DNA of 64,000 nt from Chloroflexota bacterium (GCA_021779955.1 JAJXZS010000035.1:62001-126000), one strand, 5' to 3'. Shown: positions 49,989-59,484, numbered from the stretch's first letter. A program made the numbers and translations. Notes: a model not told the origin generated them from the sequence alone.

Positions 49989-50897
49989 ATGAAGGTACAC
50001 GAATCCAAAGATTCAGAACGACGTTTCATCATCTCGATCACACTGACGAGTCTCATCCTGGTAGCTGAAGTTTTAGGGGGAATCTACGCCAATTCACTGG
50101 CGCTACTCTCTGACGCAGCACATGTATTTATGGATATTTTTGCTCTGGGGATCAGCTTTTTTGCCCTCAGAATTTCAGCGCGTCCGTCAGACGACCAGCA
50201 CACCTACGGATATCACCGCGTTGAGGTCTTTGCCTCCCTTGCGAACGGCATCTCGCTCCTGGGAATTTCGATCGGGATCGTTATCGAAGCCATCGACCGC
50301 CTCCGCAATCCGCTACAGGTACGCACAACCGAAATGCTCATCATTGCCATCATAGGCCTGGTCGTCAACCTGGTCGTTGCTTTTGTCCTGGGTATGCGCA
50401 ATGAACACACGCACGTCCATCAACGTAGAGATTTGAACATCTACAGCGCCTTTATGCATGTGATTGGCGATGCCCTCTCCTCAGTCGGAGTTATCGCGGC
50501 AGCCATTGTGATCGCATCTACAAATGCCCAGTGGGTCGACCCACTCGTCAGCTTCCTGATCTCGGGCCTGCTCCTGGTAAGTGCATACAGAATACTACAC
50601 AGCTCGCTGCACATCCTGATCGAGGGTGTCCCCGAAGGTCTTTCGATCGGGGAGATCAAAGATCAGATATCGGCGGTGACTTCCGTACAAGCGGTTCACG
50701 ATCTGCACGTTTGGAACATTTGCTCGGGCACGGTCAGTCTTTCAGCTCATGTTGTCATGGACAGCGCCTCTTCTGAAGCCACTTCGCAGACGCTGAGGCA
50801 GATCAACTCGATGCTCGAAGAGAAATTCAACATCGATCACACCACCATCCAGTTGGAAACGGATTCAAAATGCTGCAGCAGCGGCGGTTGCAATTGA
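49989..50897 (+). CDS. Cation diffusion facilitator, CzcD/ZitB-like
   Basis: 302 residues, six membrane helices and a cytoplasmic ferredoxin-like C-domain. Metal sites: LLSDAAHVFMD (helix 2, D-x-x-H) and HVIGDALSSVG (helix 5, H-x-x-x-D); HTYGYHRVEV is the family loop after helix 2. The His-rich loop between helices 4-5 is short (NEHTHVHQ). Ends CCSSGGCN, a Cys cluster that may bind or sense metal. Efflux of Zn2+ or similar is expected. Weak AAGG ribosome site. Confidence 0.9.
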   Translation: MKVHESKDSERRFIISITLTSLILVAEVLGGIYANSLALLSDAAHVFMDIFALGISFFALRISARPSDDQHTYGYHRVEVFASLANGISLLGISIGIVIEAIDRLRNPLQVRTTEMLIIAIIGLVVNLVVAFVLGMRNEHTHVHQRRDLNIYSAFMHVIGDALSSVGVIAAAIVIASTNAQWVDPLVSFLISGLLLVSAYRILHSSLHILIEGVPEGLSIGEIKDQISAVTSVQAVHDLHVWNICSGTVSLSAHVVMDSASSEATSQTLRQINSMLEEKFNIDHTTIQLETDSKCCSSGGCN

Positions 50898-51027
50898 GAT
50901 AGACTGGCGAAAAATCTGTTGACCTGCCTGGTCTGCAGATGGCAAACCCGGGCCTCACCCGTGGCCAAAAGAAAATGAAATGGAGCCGGTTCCACAAATC
51001 GGACTCAATTAGAGCAGGGAGGTTAAA

Positions 51028-51849
51028 ATGCAAGATCCAAATAGCGTCAGTGCTTTAGCCATACTTTTCATGGTGGTAACGCTCTTGATTAGTTTTGGAG
51101 TTCCCATCGGTTTGGCTATTTGGGCCAAGAATAAATACCGCAATAATTTCTCATTCATTCCTCTGCTTGGCGGTATTCTCGGGTTCGTGATTGCTCAATT
51201 CCTGGTTCGCGGAATCATCCAGGCAAATATCTTGCCCCTTTTTGGCTGGTACCAGAATCTCACCAAGATATCCCTTCTATTTGCAGTCTTCCAGAGTTAT
51301 TTAGCTGGTTTGGTTGAGGAACCGGCGCGGTTTGTAGTCTTTGCCATACTGCATAAGCGCCGCCAGTATCCCGACGGATTATCGTATGGCATCGGTCATG
51401 GCGGCATCGAAGCCATCCTGATCGTTGGACTGACGTATGTAAATAACCTCGTGCTTTCTTTGATAATCAATTCCGGCGGCAGCGCCCTGACCCAAGTACC
51501 CGCCTCCCTGATGTCGTTTTTGACCACAACGACACCGTATATATTCGGGGTTGCTGGCCTCGAGCGCGTTTTTGCCATTGCCCTGCAAATCGCACTTTCA
51601 CTGTTTGTATTAAAGGGATTCCAGGTCAACAAGAAATGGCTCTACCTGGTCGTCGCCATCCTAATCCATGGAACGGCCAACTTTGGTGCGCTATATTTAG
51701 GCAGCCTGGGAAAAACTGTGGTTTCTTCTTCCCCAGAGCTGGGCTCCATCATCTTCGGCGAAGGTTTTCTGCTGATCGTAGCTGTCCTTTCAGTCCTGTT
51801 CATCGTGGGGCAGGCAAAAGCCTGGCGTAAAAGCCAACCCGCGCACTGA
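51028..51849 (+). CDS. YhfC-like glutamic intramembrane protease family protein
   Basis: 273 residues and eight to nine membrane helices. GLVEEPARFVVF holds the E-E-x-x-R motif; GIGHGGIEAILI and IHGTANF supply the conserved His/Glu, as in YhfC/CPBP-type membrane proteins. Proteolysis has not been shown for most members. GGGAGG precedes ATG 51028. Convergent with the next gene, with a shared terminator. Confidence 0.75.
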   Translation: MQDPNSVSALAILFMVVTLLISFGVPIGLAIWAKNKYRNNFSFIPLLGGILGFVIAQFLVRGIIQANILPLFGWYQNLTKISLLFAVFQSYLAGLVEEPARFVVFAILHKRRQYPDGLSYGIGHGGIEAILIVGLTYVNNLVLSLIINSGGSALTQVPASLMSFLTTTTPYIFGVAGLERVFAIALQIALSLFVLKGFQVNKKWLYLVVAILIHGTANFGALYLGSLGKTVVSSSPELGSIIFGEGFLLIVAVLSVLFIVGQAKAWRKSQPAH

Positions 51850-51915
51850 TCTGGCGTGTGGGAAGGCTGAAGTCTGCTTGACTTGTATCTTCAAAGCATC
51901 TGGTATGTAAAAGAG

Positions 51916-51940
51916 ATCGCACCCGTCAAACGGGTGCGAT
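51916..51940. terminator. Bidirectional terminator
   Basis: ATCGCACCCG / CGGGTGCGAT, 10-bp perfect stem, TCAAA loop, followed by TTGATTT (plus) and a CTCTTTT run (minus). Confidence 0.85.
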
Positions 51941-51975
51941 TTGATTTGGCGATGTCAAATCGAAAGATTATTTTG

Positions 51976-52932
51976 CTATGGATTGTGGAGCTTTGCGCCG
52001 CAAACGCGGCAATAAACGTCACCGGGGTGAGCTTGCTTGCCGCAGTTGTAGCAATAAATAGGCGCATTCTCCTGCTTGGCAGTCTCACCCGATCGTAAAA
52101 CCAATTTCTTCTTGGACTTGAACCTGTCGAAAAAACGGCTGCCTGAAAGTGCTGTTGCCAGGATAAACAAGACCAACCAGGCCAGCACCAGGATTGCGAG
52201 AACCACCAGGCCTTGATTTTGCGCGATGGGCACCACAAGAGCCAGGAATTGATCCTTGAAAGTGCGCTTGATCGGTAACGGGCCGGCTGCCTTGACAGAC
52301 ACAGAAGTGGCACTCAGAGTGTCGGTGTCTTTTTGATATGAAAGGGTTAAGTCGAAGGCAATTCCCGCATCGATCGTGCCAAAGCTGTGGGAATAATACA
52401 CCAGATGGTCGTCCGGATTGATCACACCGAGCCCCAGCTCAGGATTAATGGTGAGGTTGTAGGCATCTTTGGGTTGTTGGACGATCACCGTTAGATTGTC
52501 TACCGTGTAATCACCGATCCATCGATAATTGATTGTGTGCTTGTCGCCCACGATCGTGATATTTGGATCGTAATATTCCACCTGCACATCGGGGCTTGGC
52601 GTGATAAATACCAATCTGTTCCATTCCCCCTCGGGAATGAGAGTGTACTCGATATCGTAGAGCAAGCCGTCGAGGTCCTTGAAAGCCACATTGTAAGGCG
52701 CGCCTGCCGCGCTTGGGATGCGCAGGCTGATTTGGGCAGGGAGCTTTGTCCCACCGGTCAGGGTAAGGCGATAAATCACCAAAGTCTCAGGCCGGTCATA
52801 TTCCGGCCAGATATTGACTTCCAGCTTGGCGATCTCGATGGGATTCTGTAAAGCCCATGTAAAGCCGCCAAGTACCATGCTGCCAATCATCAAGATGAGG
52901 AGAAACACGCGCCGGGATTTCACTTTTGACAT
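51976..52932 (-). CDS. Unknown exported/membrane protein with C-terminal zinc ribbon
   Basis: 318 residues from ATG 52932 (AGGAAA upstream). Signal anchor (VFLLILMIGSMVLGGFTWA), a ~190-residue extracytoplasmic beta-rich domain (EYDRPETLVIYRLTLTGG), membrane helix about 235-260, then a cytoplasmic tail ending in a zinc ribbon YCYNCGKQ ... YCRVCGAK (two C-x-x-C pairs). No family recognised. Confidence 0.65.
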   Translation of the reverse strand: MSKVKSRRVFLLILMIGSMVLGGFTWALQNPIEIAKLEVNIWPEYDRPETLVIYRLTLTGGTKLPAQISLRIPSAAGAPYNVAFKDLDGLLYDIEYTLIPEGEWNRLVFITPSPDVQVEYYDPNITIVGDKHTINYRWIGDYTVDNLTVIVQQPKDAYNLTINPELGLGVINPDDHLVYYSHSFGTIDAGIAFDLTLSYQKDTDTLSATSVSVKAAGPLPIKRTFKDQFLALVVPIAQNQGLVVLAILVLAWLVLFILATALSGSRFFDRFKSKKKLVLRSGETAKQENAPIYCYNCGKQAHPGDVYCRVCGAKLHNP

Positions 52933-53059
52933 TTTCCTGCCTATTATCTTATCATAAGTCTTAAGATGATTCGAGCCTGGCAGGCCGCACAAGCGTTTGT
53001 TGTCAGTTGCCTTATGGAATTCTATTCAGACAATACTCTTATCATTTTGGGCAATTTTC

Positions 53060-53212
53060 ATGATAAAATGGCCTTACGCTACAGACGGAGCACACAGCCT
53101 GAAGCGGTGAGAACAGATTGTTCTATGATCTCAAAGGTGCAGCAACCTTCAGTAGCTGAAGATGCCGCCTTTGGGATTTCGTATATTAGGGCGGCGAATA
53201 GGAGAAGCATAA
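53060..53212 (+). promoter_or_regulatory. Structured 5' leader of CDF transporter gene
   Basis: TAAAAT at 53061-53066 could be a -10. Downstream are CTTCAG-TAG-CTGAAG (53147-53161) and GCCGCC (53164-53169) / GGCGGC (53190-53195), the latter ending 4 bp before the AGGAG ribosome site. Such a leader in front of a metal exporter suggests RNA-level control. I cannot match it confidently to the NiCo or manganese riboswitch from memory. Confidence 0.4.
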
Positions 53213-54112
53213 ATGCAACTGGTACGCGAAATCAAGCCGCAGGCTGGGCAGCAAAAACTTTACCGCACCGCGATCTGGATCACGATTGGCGGCAATGTGC
53301 TGCTGGCCGCCGGAAAGGCTCTTGTAGCTTACATTTCCGGTAGTGCGGCCATCTATTCTGATGCAGCCAATTCGATCTCCGACGTGGTCTATTCCCTGCT
53401 GCTGGTGGCTGGCTTGTATATTGCCACGCAGCCGCCCGATCTCGGCCATCCACAGGGGCATTCCCGCTTCGAACCGCTGACCGGTTTGATCGTCACCGCT
53501 TCGATGTTCTTCGCCTCTTACGCGGCAGGCAACAATGCCATTCAGCGTTACCTGGCCGGCGGCGAAGTGATCGCCCTCGATCTGCCCACTTTTGTGCTTC
53601 TGGGGAGTGCCGCGATCAAAGCATTTATGTTCATACTGATCCGCAACCTTGCAGTCAAACTGAACAGCCCGACCTTGAGGACAACGGCCAAAGATAATCT
53701 TTCCGATGTGCTGACGTCTGCAGCAGCATTTATCGGCGTGGTGGGATCTTCGTTCATTCACCCGCTTGCCGACCCGATCGCAGGGTTTGCCGTTGCGGTT
53801 TGGATCTTTATACAGGCCTTCAAAGCCGGTCGAGAGAACCTGGCCTACCTGACGGGTAAGGGTGCAACCAAGGAAGAGGTCGACGAGTTCGTCAAGGCCA
53901 CGATTGAGGTGCCAGGCGTGCTGCGAGTGCATCACATCATGACCGATTATGTTGGGCCAAGGTTGATCGTCGATTTGCACGTCAATGTGGACGGAAACAA
54001 AACTCTGCGCGAAGTCCACGCTATTTCAGATGCCATTACCGAGAAACTCGAAGCTTTCCCCCAGGTGGACCGCGCTTACGTTCACATCGAACCCGACGAT
54101 TGGGTGGATTGA
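53213..54112 (+). CDS. Cation diffusion facilitator, FieF/MamM-like
   Basis: 299 residues. Metal-site motifs YSDAANSISDV (helix 2) and AKDNLSDVLTS (helix 5) use Asp/Asn-Asp like FieF/MamM rather than the His-containing CzcD group; GHPQGHSRFEP is the loop after helix 2. C-domain about 210-299 with HHIMTDY and LHVNVDG. Suggests Fe2+/Mn2+/Zn2+ efflux. Different subfamily from the CDF at 49989. AGGAG 8 bp upstream. Confidence 0.9.
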   Translation: MQLVREIKPQAGQQKLYRTAIWITIGGNVLLAAGKALVAYISGSAAIYSDAANSISDVVYSLLLVAGLYIATQPPDLGHPQGHSRFEPLTGLIVTASMFFASYAAGNNAIQRYLAGGEVIALDLPTFVLLGSAAIKAFMFILIRNLAVKLNSPTLRTTAKDNLSDVLTSAAAFIGVVGSSFIHPLADPIAGFAVAVWIFIQAFKAGRENLAYLTGKGATKEEVDEFVKATIEVPGVLRVHHIMTDYVGPRLIVDLHVNVDGNKTLREVHAISDAITEKLEAFPQVDRAYVHIEPDDWVD

Positions 54113-54144
54113 TCTCTTCTCCAGGAATTTCATAAACCAAAACA

Positions 54145-54179
54145 AAAAACCGGATGAGCTAAAAATTCATCCGGTTTTT
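54145..54179 (+). terminator. Intrinsic terminator of the CDF gene
   Basis: AAACCGGATGA / TCATCCGGTTT, 11-bp stem, followed by TTGTTT. Confidence 0.85.
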
Positions 54180-54292
54180 GTTTGGCATGGTTCTTGTAAC
54201 ATAAGCGGTAATTGCCTCGTTCAGACCTCTCATCCAAGCGATGCCTGAATGGGCAGCAACCTGAGTTGATCTTTAAGATCGGGGAGATCGTA

Positions 54293-55471
54293 ATGCTAAA
54301 ATCATTCAAGAAAATGTTCTATTCCTTCAGCATCGATGAAACGCAGACCCACGAAACACGCCAGGAACTCATCATCCGGGCTGCCCTGATACTGGATATT
54401 GTCATCGTGGTGATCCTGTTGCCCATCAACTACATGCGCGGGCTCAGCAATATAGGTCAAAATGGGCTCTACTACACGATCTGCAACCTGGCCGTGCTGG
54501 CACTTTTCATTGCAACATGGGTAATGAATGAAGGACATAAAGTCCGGATTGCCAGCTATCTGTACATGGTTGGCACTTTTGCACTCTGCCTGACGGCCTT
54601 CCCGCTTCAGCATTCCGATCAACTCCTGCTCTATTTTGCAATCCCAAATATCATCGTTTGCTTCATCACCGAAAAGAGGGTGCCCCTTATCTTCCTCGGA
54701 CTGTCCATTTTCAGCTATACAGGCAGCTATCTCACTTCCGGAAGATCTGACCCCTACAACATCTTCTCAGTGCTTTGCGTGGTGGTGCTCACCCTGACTG
54801 CATGGAAGGTGGCGCAGATTCTAGACAAAATGATCAACCAGCTCGTCGAAGCCTACGACACCACCATCGAAGGTTGGTCGCAGGCGCTGGAAATGCGCAG
54901 CCAGGAAACCGAGGGACATTCGCACAGGGTAAGTGAGTTGACCTTGAAGCTCGTGCGCACAATGGGAATCGACGAGACTTTGTGGGTGCACATTCAACGC
55001 GGGGTACTGCTGCACGATATCGGCAAGATGGGCGTGCCGGACGAAATCCTGTGCAAAGCAGGACCGCTGACCCGTTCTGAATGGGATGTGATGCGCCGCC
55101 ACCCGACAATGGCTTTCCAACTCTTGAGCAAGATCCCATACCTTCAGCCTGCCATCGAGATTCCCTATTGCCATCACGAGAAATGGGATGGTTCGGGTTA
55201 CCCGCGAGGACTCAAAGGCGAAGAAATCCCGCTCGAGGCGCGCATTTTCTCGGTCATCGACGTTTGGGATGCCATGCGCTCGCACCGCGCTTACCGGGAT
55301 GCCATCCCGGAGAACCAGGTCGTCGAATACCTGTATACGGAGCGAGGTCGCAGCTTCGACCCACGGGTGATCGATGCCTTTTTCAAGATGATGCAATTCG
55401 AGATCCCCGAACCTGCGATTGCAGAACCTTATCTGGTCCTCGAAAAGGTGCCTGTCCAAAAAGAATTCTAG
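54293..55471 (+). CDS. Membrane-bound HD-GYP phosphodiesterase
   Basis: 392 residues from ATG 54293 (GGGGAG upstream; the earlier ATG at 54212 lies in the terminator spacer). Five to six membrane helices (about 25-195), a short coiled linker, then HD-GYP: HSHRVSELT, LLHDIGKMGVPD, HHEKWDGSGYPRGLKG, IPLEARIFSVID. All metal ligands are present. Probably degrades c-di-GMP in response to a membrane signal. Resembles the HD-GYP half of the 35095 protein. Confidence 0.88.
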   Translation: MLKSFKKMFYSFSIDETQTHETRQELIIRAALILDIVIVVILLPINYMRGLSNIGQNGLYYTICNLAVLALFIATWVMNEGHKVRIASYLYMVGTFALCLTAFPLQHSDQLLLYFAIPNIIVCFITEKRVPLIFLGLSIFSYTGSYLTSGRSDPYNIFSVLCVVVLTLTAWKVAQILDKMINQLVEAYDTTIEGWSQALEMRSQETEGHSHRVSELTLKLVRTMGIDETLWVHIQRGVLLHDIGKMGVPDEILCKAGPLTRSEWDVMRRHPTMAFQLLSKIPYLQPAIEIPYCHHEKWDGSGYPRGLKGEEIPLEARIFSVIDVWDAMRSHRAYRDAIPENQVVEYLYTERGRSFDPRVIDAFFKMMQFEIPEPAIAEPYLVLEKVPVQKEF

Positions 55472-55474
55472 CCT

Positions 55475-55506
55475 AAAGACCATCCGCAATTGCGGATGGT
55501 CTTTTT
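55475..55506 (+). terminator. Intrinsic terminator of HD-GYP gene
   Basis: AAAGACCATCCGC / GCGGATGGTCTTT, 13-bp stem with a 3-nt loop, then TT. Confidence 0.85.
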
Positions 55507-55572
55507 ATGTCCAAAATGCGCTAAGATGGATATATCCTTCTGTTTTGCGAGCGTTTACATTTGGGAGCCGCC

Positions 55573-55953
55573 ATGCAGACTGTACCCTTTCGACTGATTG
55601 ACGAACCGATCGAGGTCACCTTCGAAACACCGCCCTTACTCGAGAAGAAACCGGACGCCCCAATTTCCTTTACCTGGCGTGGGACAATCTACCCCATCGT
55701 CGAAATCATCGAAGAATGGGAAGATTACCGCAGGCACGGCAAAATGGAACGCAACATGGTGCCGGGTCATTTACGGTATGCGTTACGCAAAGGTTCGTGG
55801 GGCGTGGGGAGATTCTTTTTCCGTGTGCGAGTGCAACAAGGCAACATCTTCGAAATCTACTACGATCGCGCGCCCAACAGCGCGGACGACCGCAAAGGCC
55901 ACTGGTTCATCCTCGGCGAACGAAGGGAAGCACCCTCTCAAAATAATATTTGA
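55573..55953 (+). CDS. DUF6504-like protein
   Basis: 126 residues from ATG 55573 (GGGAG upstream). FTWRGTIYPIVEIIEEWEDYRRHG followed by basic strands and FFRVRVQQGNIFEIYYDRAP matches my recollection of DUF6504, small soluble proteins sometimes linked with DNA repair genes. No catalytic motif seen and no such neighbour here. Confidence 0.5.
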   Translation: MQTVPFRLIDEPIEVTFETPPLLEKKPDAPISFTWRGTIYPIVEIIEEWEDYRRHGKMERNMVPGHLRYALRKGSWGVGRFFFRVRVQQGNIFEIYYDRAPNSADDRKGHWFILGERREAPSQNNI

Positions 55954-56011
55954 TAGAATCAAATAAATTTGAATAAGATTTGCCAATATGTAAATTTTTT
56001 TAACTTGCATA

Positions 56012-56039
56012 TTGACTTTTTTAATATACGTGCTATGAT
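56012..56039 (+). promoter_or_regulatory. Promoter of the 56078-57145 operon
   Basis: TTGACT (56012-56017) and TATGAT (56034-56039), 16-bp spacer, AT-rich surroundings. Confidence 0.65.
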
Positions 56040-56077
56040 TGTTTCAGAACGTTGACGTTTTCGAAAGGATTCAGACA

Positions 56078-56320
56078 ATGGACCTGCATAGAATGATCGT
56101 TACCGAAATGCACCGGGCGGTTCCCAAATCATGCTATGATTATTGGGCTGAAGCGCTACCAGCATCCATCCAGCGCAATCCCTCGATACTGAAACATTTC
56201 TCCGGAATTGCTCTCGGCATGGGAGACTTCCTGATCAGAACGGGTGAGGCAATGCAGCGAGCTGCAAAGCACGAACCGCTCACTCCGAAATCGTCAGATG
56301 CTCTTTATTCGCACCAGTGA
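56078..56320 (+). CDS. Small unknown protein
   Basis: 80 residues from ATG 56078, AAAGGA upstream. Helical: MIVTEMHRAVPKSCYDYWAEAL, LGMGDFLIRTGEAM. Followed within 11 bp by the DUF2089 gene. Unrecognised. Confidence 0.55.
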   Translation: MDLHRMIVTEMHRAVPKSCYDYWAEALPASIQRNPSILKHFSGIALGMGDFLIRTGEAMQRAAKHEPLTPKSSDALYSHQ

Positions 56321-56331
56321 AAAGGAACGCC

Positions 56332-56772
56332 ATGAATAAAACCCTGGATAAATGCCCGGTTTGCGGAAATGACCTTGTAGTCACCCGCCTTTATTGCATG
56401 AACTGCAACACGACCATTGAAGGCCACTTCGCGGCCGAGCACACACCTTTTGGAAATCTTACCCCTGAACAGATGAATTTCCTGCTGACCTTTGTCAAAT
56501 GCGAAGGCCGCTTAAACCGCATGGAAGACGAAATGAAGCTTTCATATCCCACGCTGCGCAGCCGTCTGACCGAAATCGTCCGTGCGCTGGGATATGAGCC
56601 GGGCAAGGAAGAGCCCATAGCTCAACTGAGCGCAGAGGAACGCCGCCAGATCCTGGAAGATCTCGATCAGGGCGTAATCACCTGGGAGATTGCCCAGGCC
56701 CGCTTGCGCGGAGAGAAAGTGGAAGCATCTTCTTCGACCGAGCAGCAGGGAGGTGAAAATGGCCAGCAGTGA
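56332..56772 (+). CDS. DUF2089 family protein
   Basis: 146 residues from ATG 56332 (AAAGGAA upstream). Zinc ribbon CPVCGND ... YCMNCNTT, then the DUF2089 helical part (LTPEQMNFLLTFVKCEGRLNRMEDEM, SYPTLRSRLTEIVRALGYEPG), thought to be DNA-binding, and a Glu/Gln/Ser-rich tail. Overlaps the next gene by 14 bp. Likely a regulator of the small operon. Confidence 0.85.
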   Translation: MNKTLDKCPVCGNDLVVTRLYCMNCNTTIEGHFAAEHTPFGNLTPEQMNFLLTFVKCEGRLNRMEDEMKLSYPTLRSRLTEIVRALGYEPGKEEPIAQLSAEERRQILEDLDQGVITWEIAQARLRGEKVEASSSTEQQGGENGQQ

Positions 56773-57145
56773 AGAAAGAGTCAAAGTGCTTTCCATGGTC
56801 AGCGAGGGTAAGATCACACCTGAAGTAGCCTCAGAACTGCTTAAAGCGCTCGATTCGACTGAAAAGCCGAAATCCCCTCCCCGTCCCCTATCCTCCGGCG
56901 ATCGTCAGGGACGGTACTTCAGGGTTACTGTAACCGACACGGAAACCGGAAGGATACGGGTGAATGTTCGCATGCCTTTGGGCATGGTAAACGCAGGGCT
57001 GCGTATGGGAATGCGCTTTTCGCCTGAAGTCGAAGGCCTCGATGCCGAACAGCTCACCGAAGCGCTTGCCTCCGGCGAAACAGGGCAGATCGTCGACATC
57101 TACGACGACGAAGATCGAGAGCACGTGGAAGTCTTCATCGAATAA
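56759..57145 (+). CDS. SHOCT-like domain protein, DUF2089 partner
   Basis: 128 residues from ATG 56759, preceded by GGGAGGTG. N-terminal helical SHOCT-like motif (RVKVLSMVSEGKITPEVASELLKAL), Pro-rich linker, then a beta domain (RYFRVTVTDTETGRIRVNVRMPLGMVNAGLRM) like the YvlB/LiaX-type proteins that often accompany DUF2089. Overlap indicates coupled translation. May act in envelope-stress control, by analogy only. Confidence 0.75.
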   Translation: MASSEERVKVLSMVSEGKITPEVASELLKALDSTEKPKSPPRPLSSGDRQGRYFRVTVTDTETGRIRVNVRMPLGMVNAGLRMGMRFSPEVEGLDAEQLTEALASGETGQIVDIYDDEDREHVEVFIE

Positions 57146-57221
57146 TTCACTTCAATCGCAAAAATCGACTAACCATCACAGGCGATCTGCACGGATCGTG
57201 ACCTTACATTATTGAGGAAAC

Positions 57222-58544
57222 ATGGAACCGACAACAACCGCAATTCACAAAGACAACTCCTGGATGAGACGTTTCATCCCAATCTGGTCCGCACAGATCT
57301 TTTCCCTGCTTGGCTCAGGAATCGTCCAGTTTGCGTTCGTCTGGTGGATGACCCAGAAGACGGGCTCCGCCGTCATCCTCACCACGGCAACCCTTGTGGC
57401 AATGCTTCCGGAGGTTTTCCTCTCGCCCTTTGCAGGCGCTCTTGTCGACAGGTGGAATCGCCGTTGGGTGATGGTCATTTCAGACGGCGCGATCGCCATG
57501 GTCACCGTAGTGCTCGTCGTCTTGTTTGCCATGAACAAAGTCGAGATCTGGCATATCTATGTTGCGCTGTTCCTGCGGTCTGCCGGTGGCATCTTCCAAT
57601 GGCCGGCCATGCAAGCGTCCACCACTCTGATGGTACCGGAAGAGCATTACGCGCGGATTGCCGGCCTCAACCAGGCGATCCGTGGCGCGCTGAACATCGT
57701 GGCTGCACCGCTTGGCGCTTTGCTGATGACACTTCTGCAATTCTACCTGGTGGTTGCCGTCGACGTGGTTACCGCGATGATCGCCATTACACCGCTGCTC
57801 TTTTTCCACATCCCCCAACCTGTCCGCCAGGACGCCGGTGAAATACTCACGCCGGGCCGTGTTCTGAAAGATATTGGCGAAGGTTTCAGATACCTGAAGA
57901 CCTGGAAAGGCCTCCTCTATCTCATGCTCCTGGCAACCCTGTTGAATTTCATGCTTGCGCCTGCCGGAACTCTGATGCCATTGCTGGTGACGCAACATTT
58001 CGGTAAGGGCGTTTGGGAATTGAGCCTGACAGAGTCGGCAATCGGGATTGGCACCGTAATCGGCGGCTTGCTTTTGGGTGTATGGGGTGGGTTCAAGAAG
58101 AGGATTCTCACTTCGTTGATGGGCGTGATCGGACTTGGCTTTGGGGTCTTGATCATGGGAGTGGCTCCGGCGGAGTACTTCGTGATTGGGGTCGTAGGCT
58201 GCGCGCTGCTCGGCATCATGAACCCGATCGCCAACGGTCCGCTGCAGGCTATCATGCAAAAGACTGTCCCGCCGGAGATGCAGGGCCGCATCATGGGGCT
58301 CACATCGAGCGTAGCAACGGCCATGATTCCGCTTTCGATGCTGGCTGCTACACCGGTAGCTCAATTCCTCGGCATCCGCACCTGGTTCTGGGCAGGAGGT
58401 ACGCTAACGATACTGCTGGCAATAATCGGCATCTTCATTCCCGAGATCATGATGATCGAATCGCATGGCAAGGCCAAGCCGGCTGTCGGTGGCAGCGGGA
58501 ATCTCCAGGCTGAATTGAATTTGGCTACGGATCAAGATAAATGA
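57222..58544 (+). CDS. MFS exporter, macrolide-efflux (DHA3) type
   Basis: 440 residues, twelve membrane helices. ALVDRWNRRWVMVISD is the A-motif loop after helix 2; FRYLKTWKGLLYLMLLATLLNFML is characteristic of Mef-type proteins, as is GIMNPIANGPLQAIMQKTVPPEMQGRIMGL (cited in parts). GAGGAAA before ATG 57222. Same subfamily as 3325 but diverged, shorter loop. Overlaps the 3' end of the convergent lipoprotein gene by 20 bp. Confidence 0.85.
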   Translation: MEPTTTAIHKDNSWMRRFIPIWSAQIFSLLGSGIVQFAFVWWMTQKTGSAVILTTATLVAMLPEVFLSPFAGALVDRWNRRWVMVISDGAIAMVTVVLVVLFAMNKVEIWHIYVALFLRSAGGIFQWPAMQASTTLMVPEEHYARIAGLNQAIRGALNIVAAPLGALLMTLLQFYLVVAVDVVTAMIAITPLLFFHIPQPVRQDAGEILTPGRVLKDIGEGFRYLKTWKGLLYLMLLATLLNFMLAPAGTLMPLLVTQHFGKGVWELSLTESAIGIGTVIGGLLLGVWGGFKKRILTSLMGVIGLGFGVLIMGVAPAEYFVIGVVGCALLGIMNPIANGPLQAIMQKTVPPEMQGRIMGLTSSVATAMIPLSMLAATPVAQFLGIRTWFWAGGTLTILLAIIGIFIPEIMMIESHGKAKPAVGGSGNLQAELNLATDQDK

Positions 58545-59484
58545 TATAGCTGCTCAAAGCAGTGTTAAGTGAACCTAATTCAGAGGATTCCTGGCGGATG
58601 GTGAACCGCACGGGAGTCCTCTGATTTACTTGATACTCGATATTTCCAGTAAACTCAACGTACCCATTTCCAGAAGTGACAGGTGGCACCTGAATCTCGG
58701 TGGAAGCGAGCACACTGCCATCCATCTGGACCAACTCCACAATCACGGGCGTGTCTTCGAACACATGCGCGTAACCCGCAAGGTGTAGCGTGCCTTTCGC
58801 ACCAACCGCGCTGGGCTTGGGTTCCGTCATGACAAAGGGTTCACCGTGGAACCCGGGCAGCTCGATCTCTTCAGGTCCCACTTGAAGCATGAGGATCTTT
58901 TCAGATGTCAGGTTGATGATCCGCCCAAAGCCGTCTTTGGTATAGATGCTCAGCAGTCCAGTTTCACTGGCTGCGATCGGGGTAAATTGAATCTGCTCGG
59001 CAATGGAGAGAAAGCCGGTCGTCCAGTTTGTGTAGTTCACCTCGCGTAAGGCGATCGTGCGGCCGTCTTCACCGGTCAGAAGAATGCTGACATTGCCGTT
59101 ATCCCCGGGATAAACGTTTGCCCGGACCCAGACAAAATCGCGGATCTTCGAGCCGGGGCCCGGAGCTTCGATCTGCAGCAGGCTTGGCTTGGAAATGCCG
59201 GCCGCCAGCGTCACTTCCGGTATTTCGGTCGGAGTTGGCTGCGTGAGAACGATCATCGGCGGGGTGGTTTTTTCAGGGGTTGCGGTGGAGGTGTTCAGGT
59301 CGGGCGTGATCAGAAATTGGATCTGTGAAGTCGGCGTGGAGGCTGGCTCGCTGCTTTCAGGCGGGCCTGGCGGCAGTGACTCCCCCAGGGCATTGCGCAC
59401 CGCCTGGCATCCTGCTGACATTGTCAGTAGCATGCCTATCACCGGAATCCAATTAAGCCTAAAACGCGGATGCTTGGAACTCAT
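58525..59484 (-). CDS. Unknown lipoprotein
   Basis: 319 residues; signal (NWIPVIGMLLTMSAGC) with lipobox SAGC, then a Pro/Ser/Thr linker (40 residues) and two to three beta-sandwich-like units (about 95-190 and 200-319). Contains DFVWVRANVYPGDNGNVSI and RTPVRFTIRQESSELG. Such lipoproteins recur in this window (13727, 14538). Function unknown. Confidence 0.65.
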   Translation of the reverse strand: MSSKHPRFRLNWIPVIGMLLTMSAGCQAVRNALGESLPPGPPESSEPASTPTSQIQFLITPDLNTSTATPEKTTPPMIVLTQPTPTEIPEVTLAAGISKPSLLQIEAPGPGSKIRDFVWVRANVYPGDNGNVSILLTGEDGRTIALREVNYTNWTTGFLSIAEQIQFTPIAASETGLLSIYTKDGFGRIINLTSEKILMLQVGPEEIELPGFHGEPFVMTEPKPSAVGAKGTLHLAGYAHVFEDTPVIVELVQMDGSVLASTEIQVPPVTSGNGYVEFTGNIEYQVNQRTPVRFTIRQESSELGSLNTALSSYIIYLDP

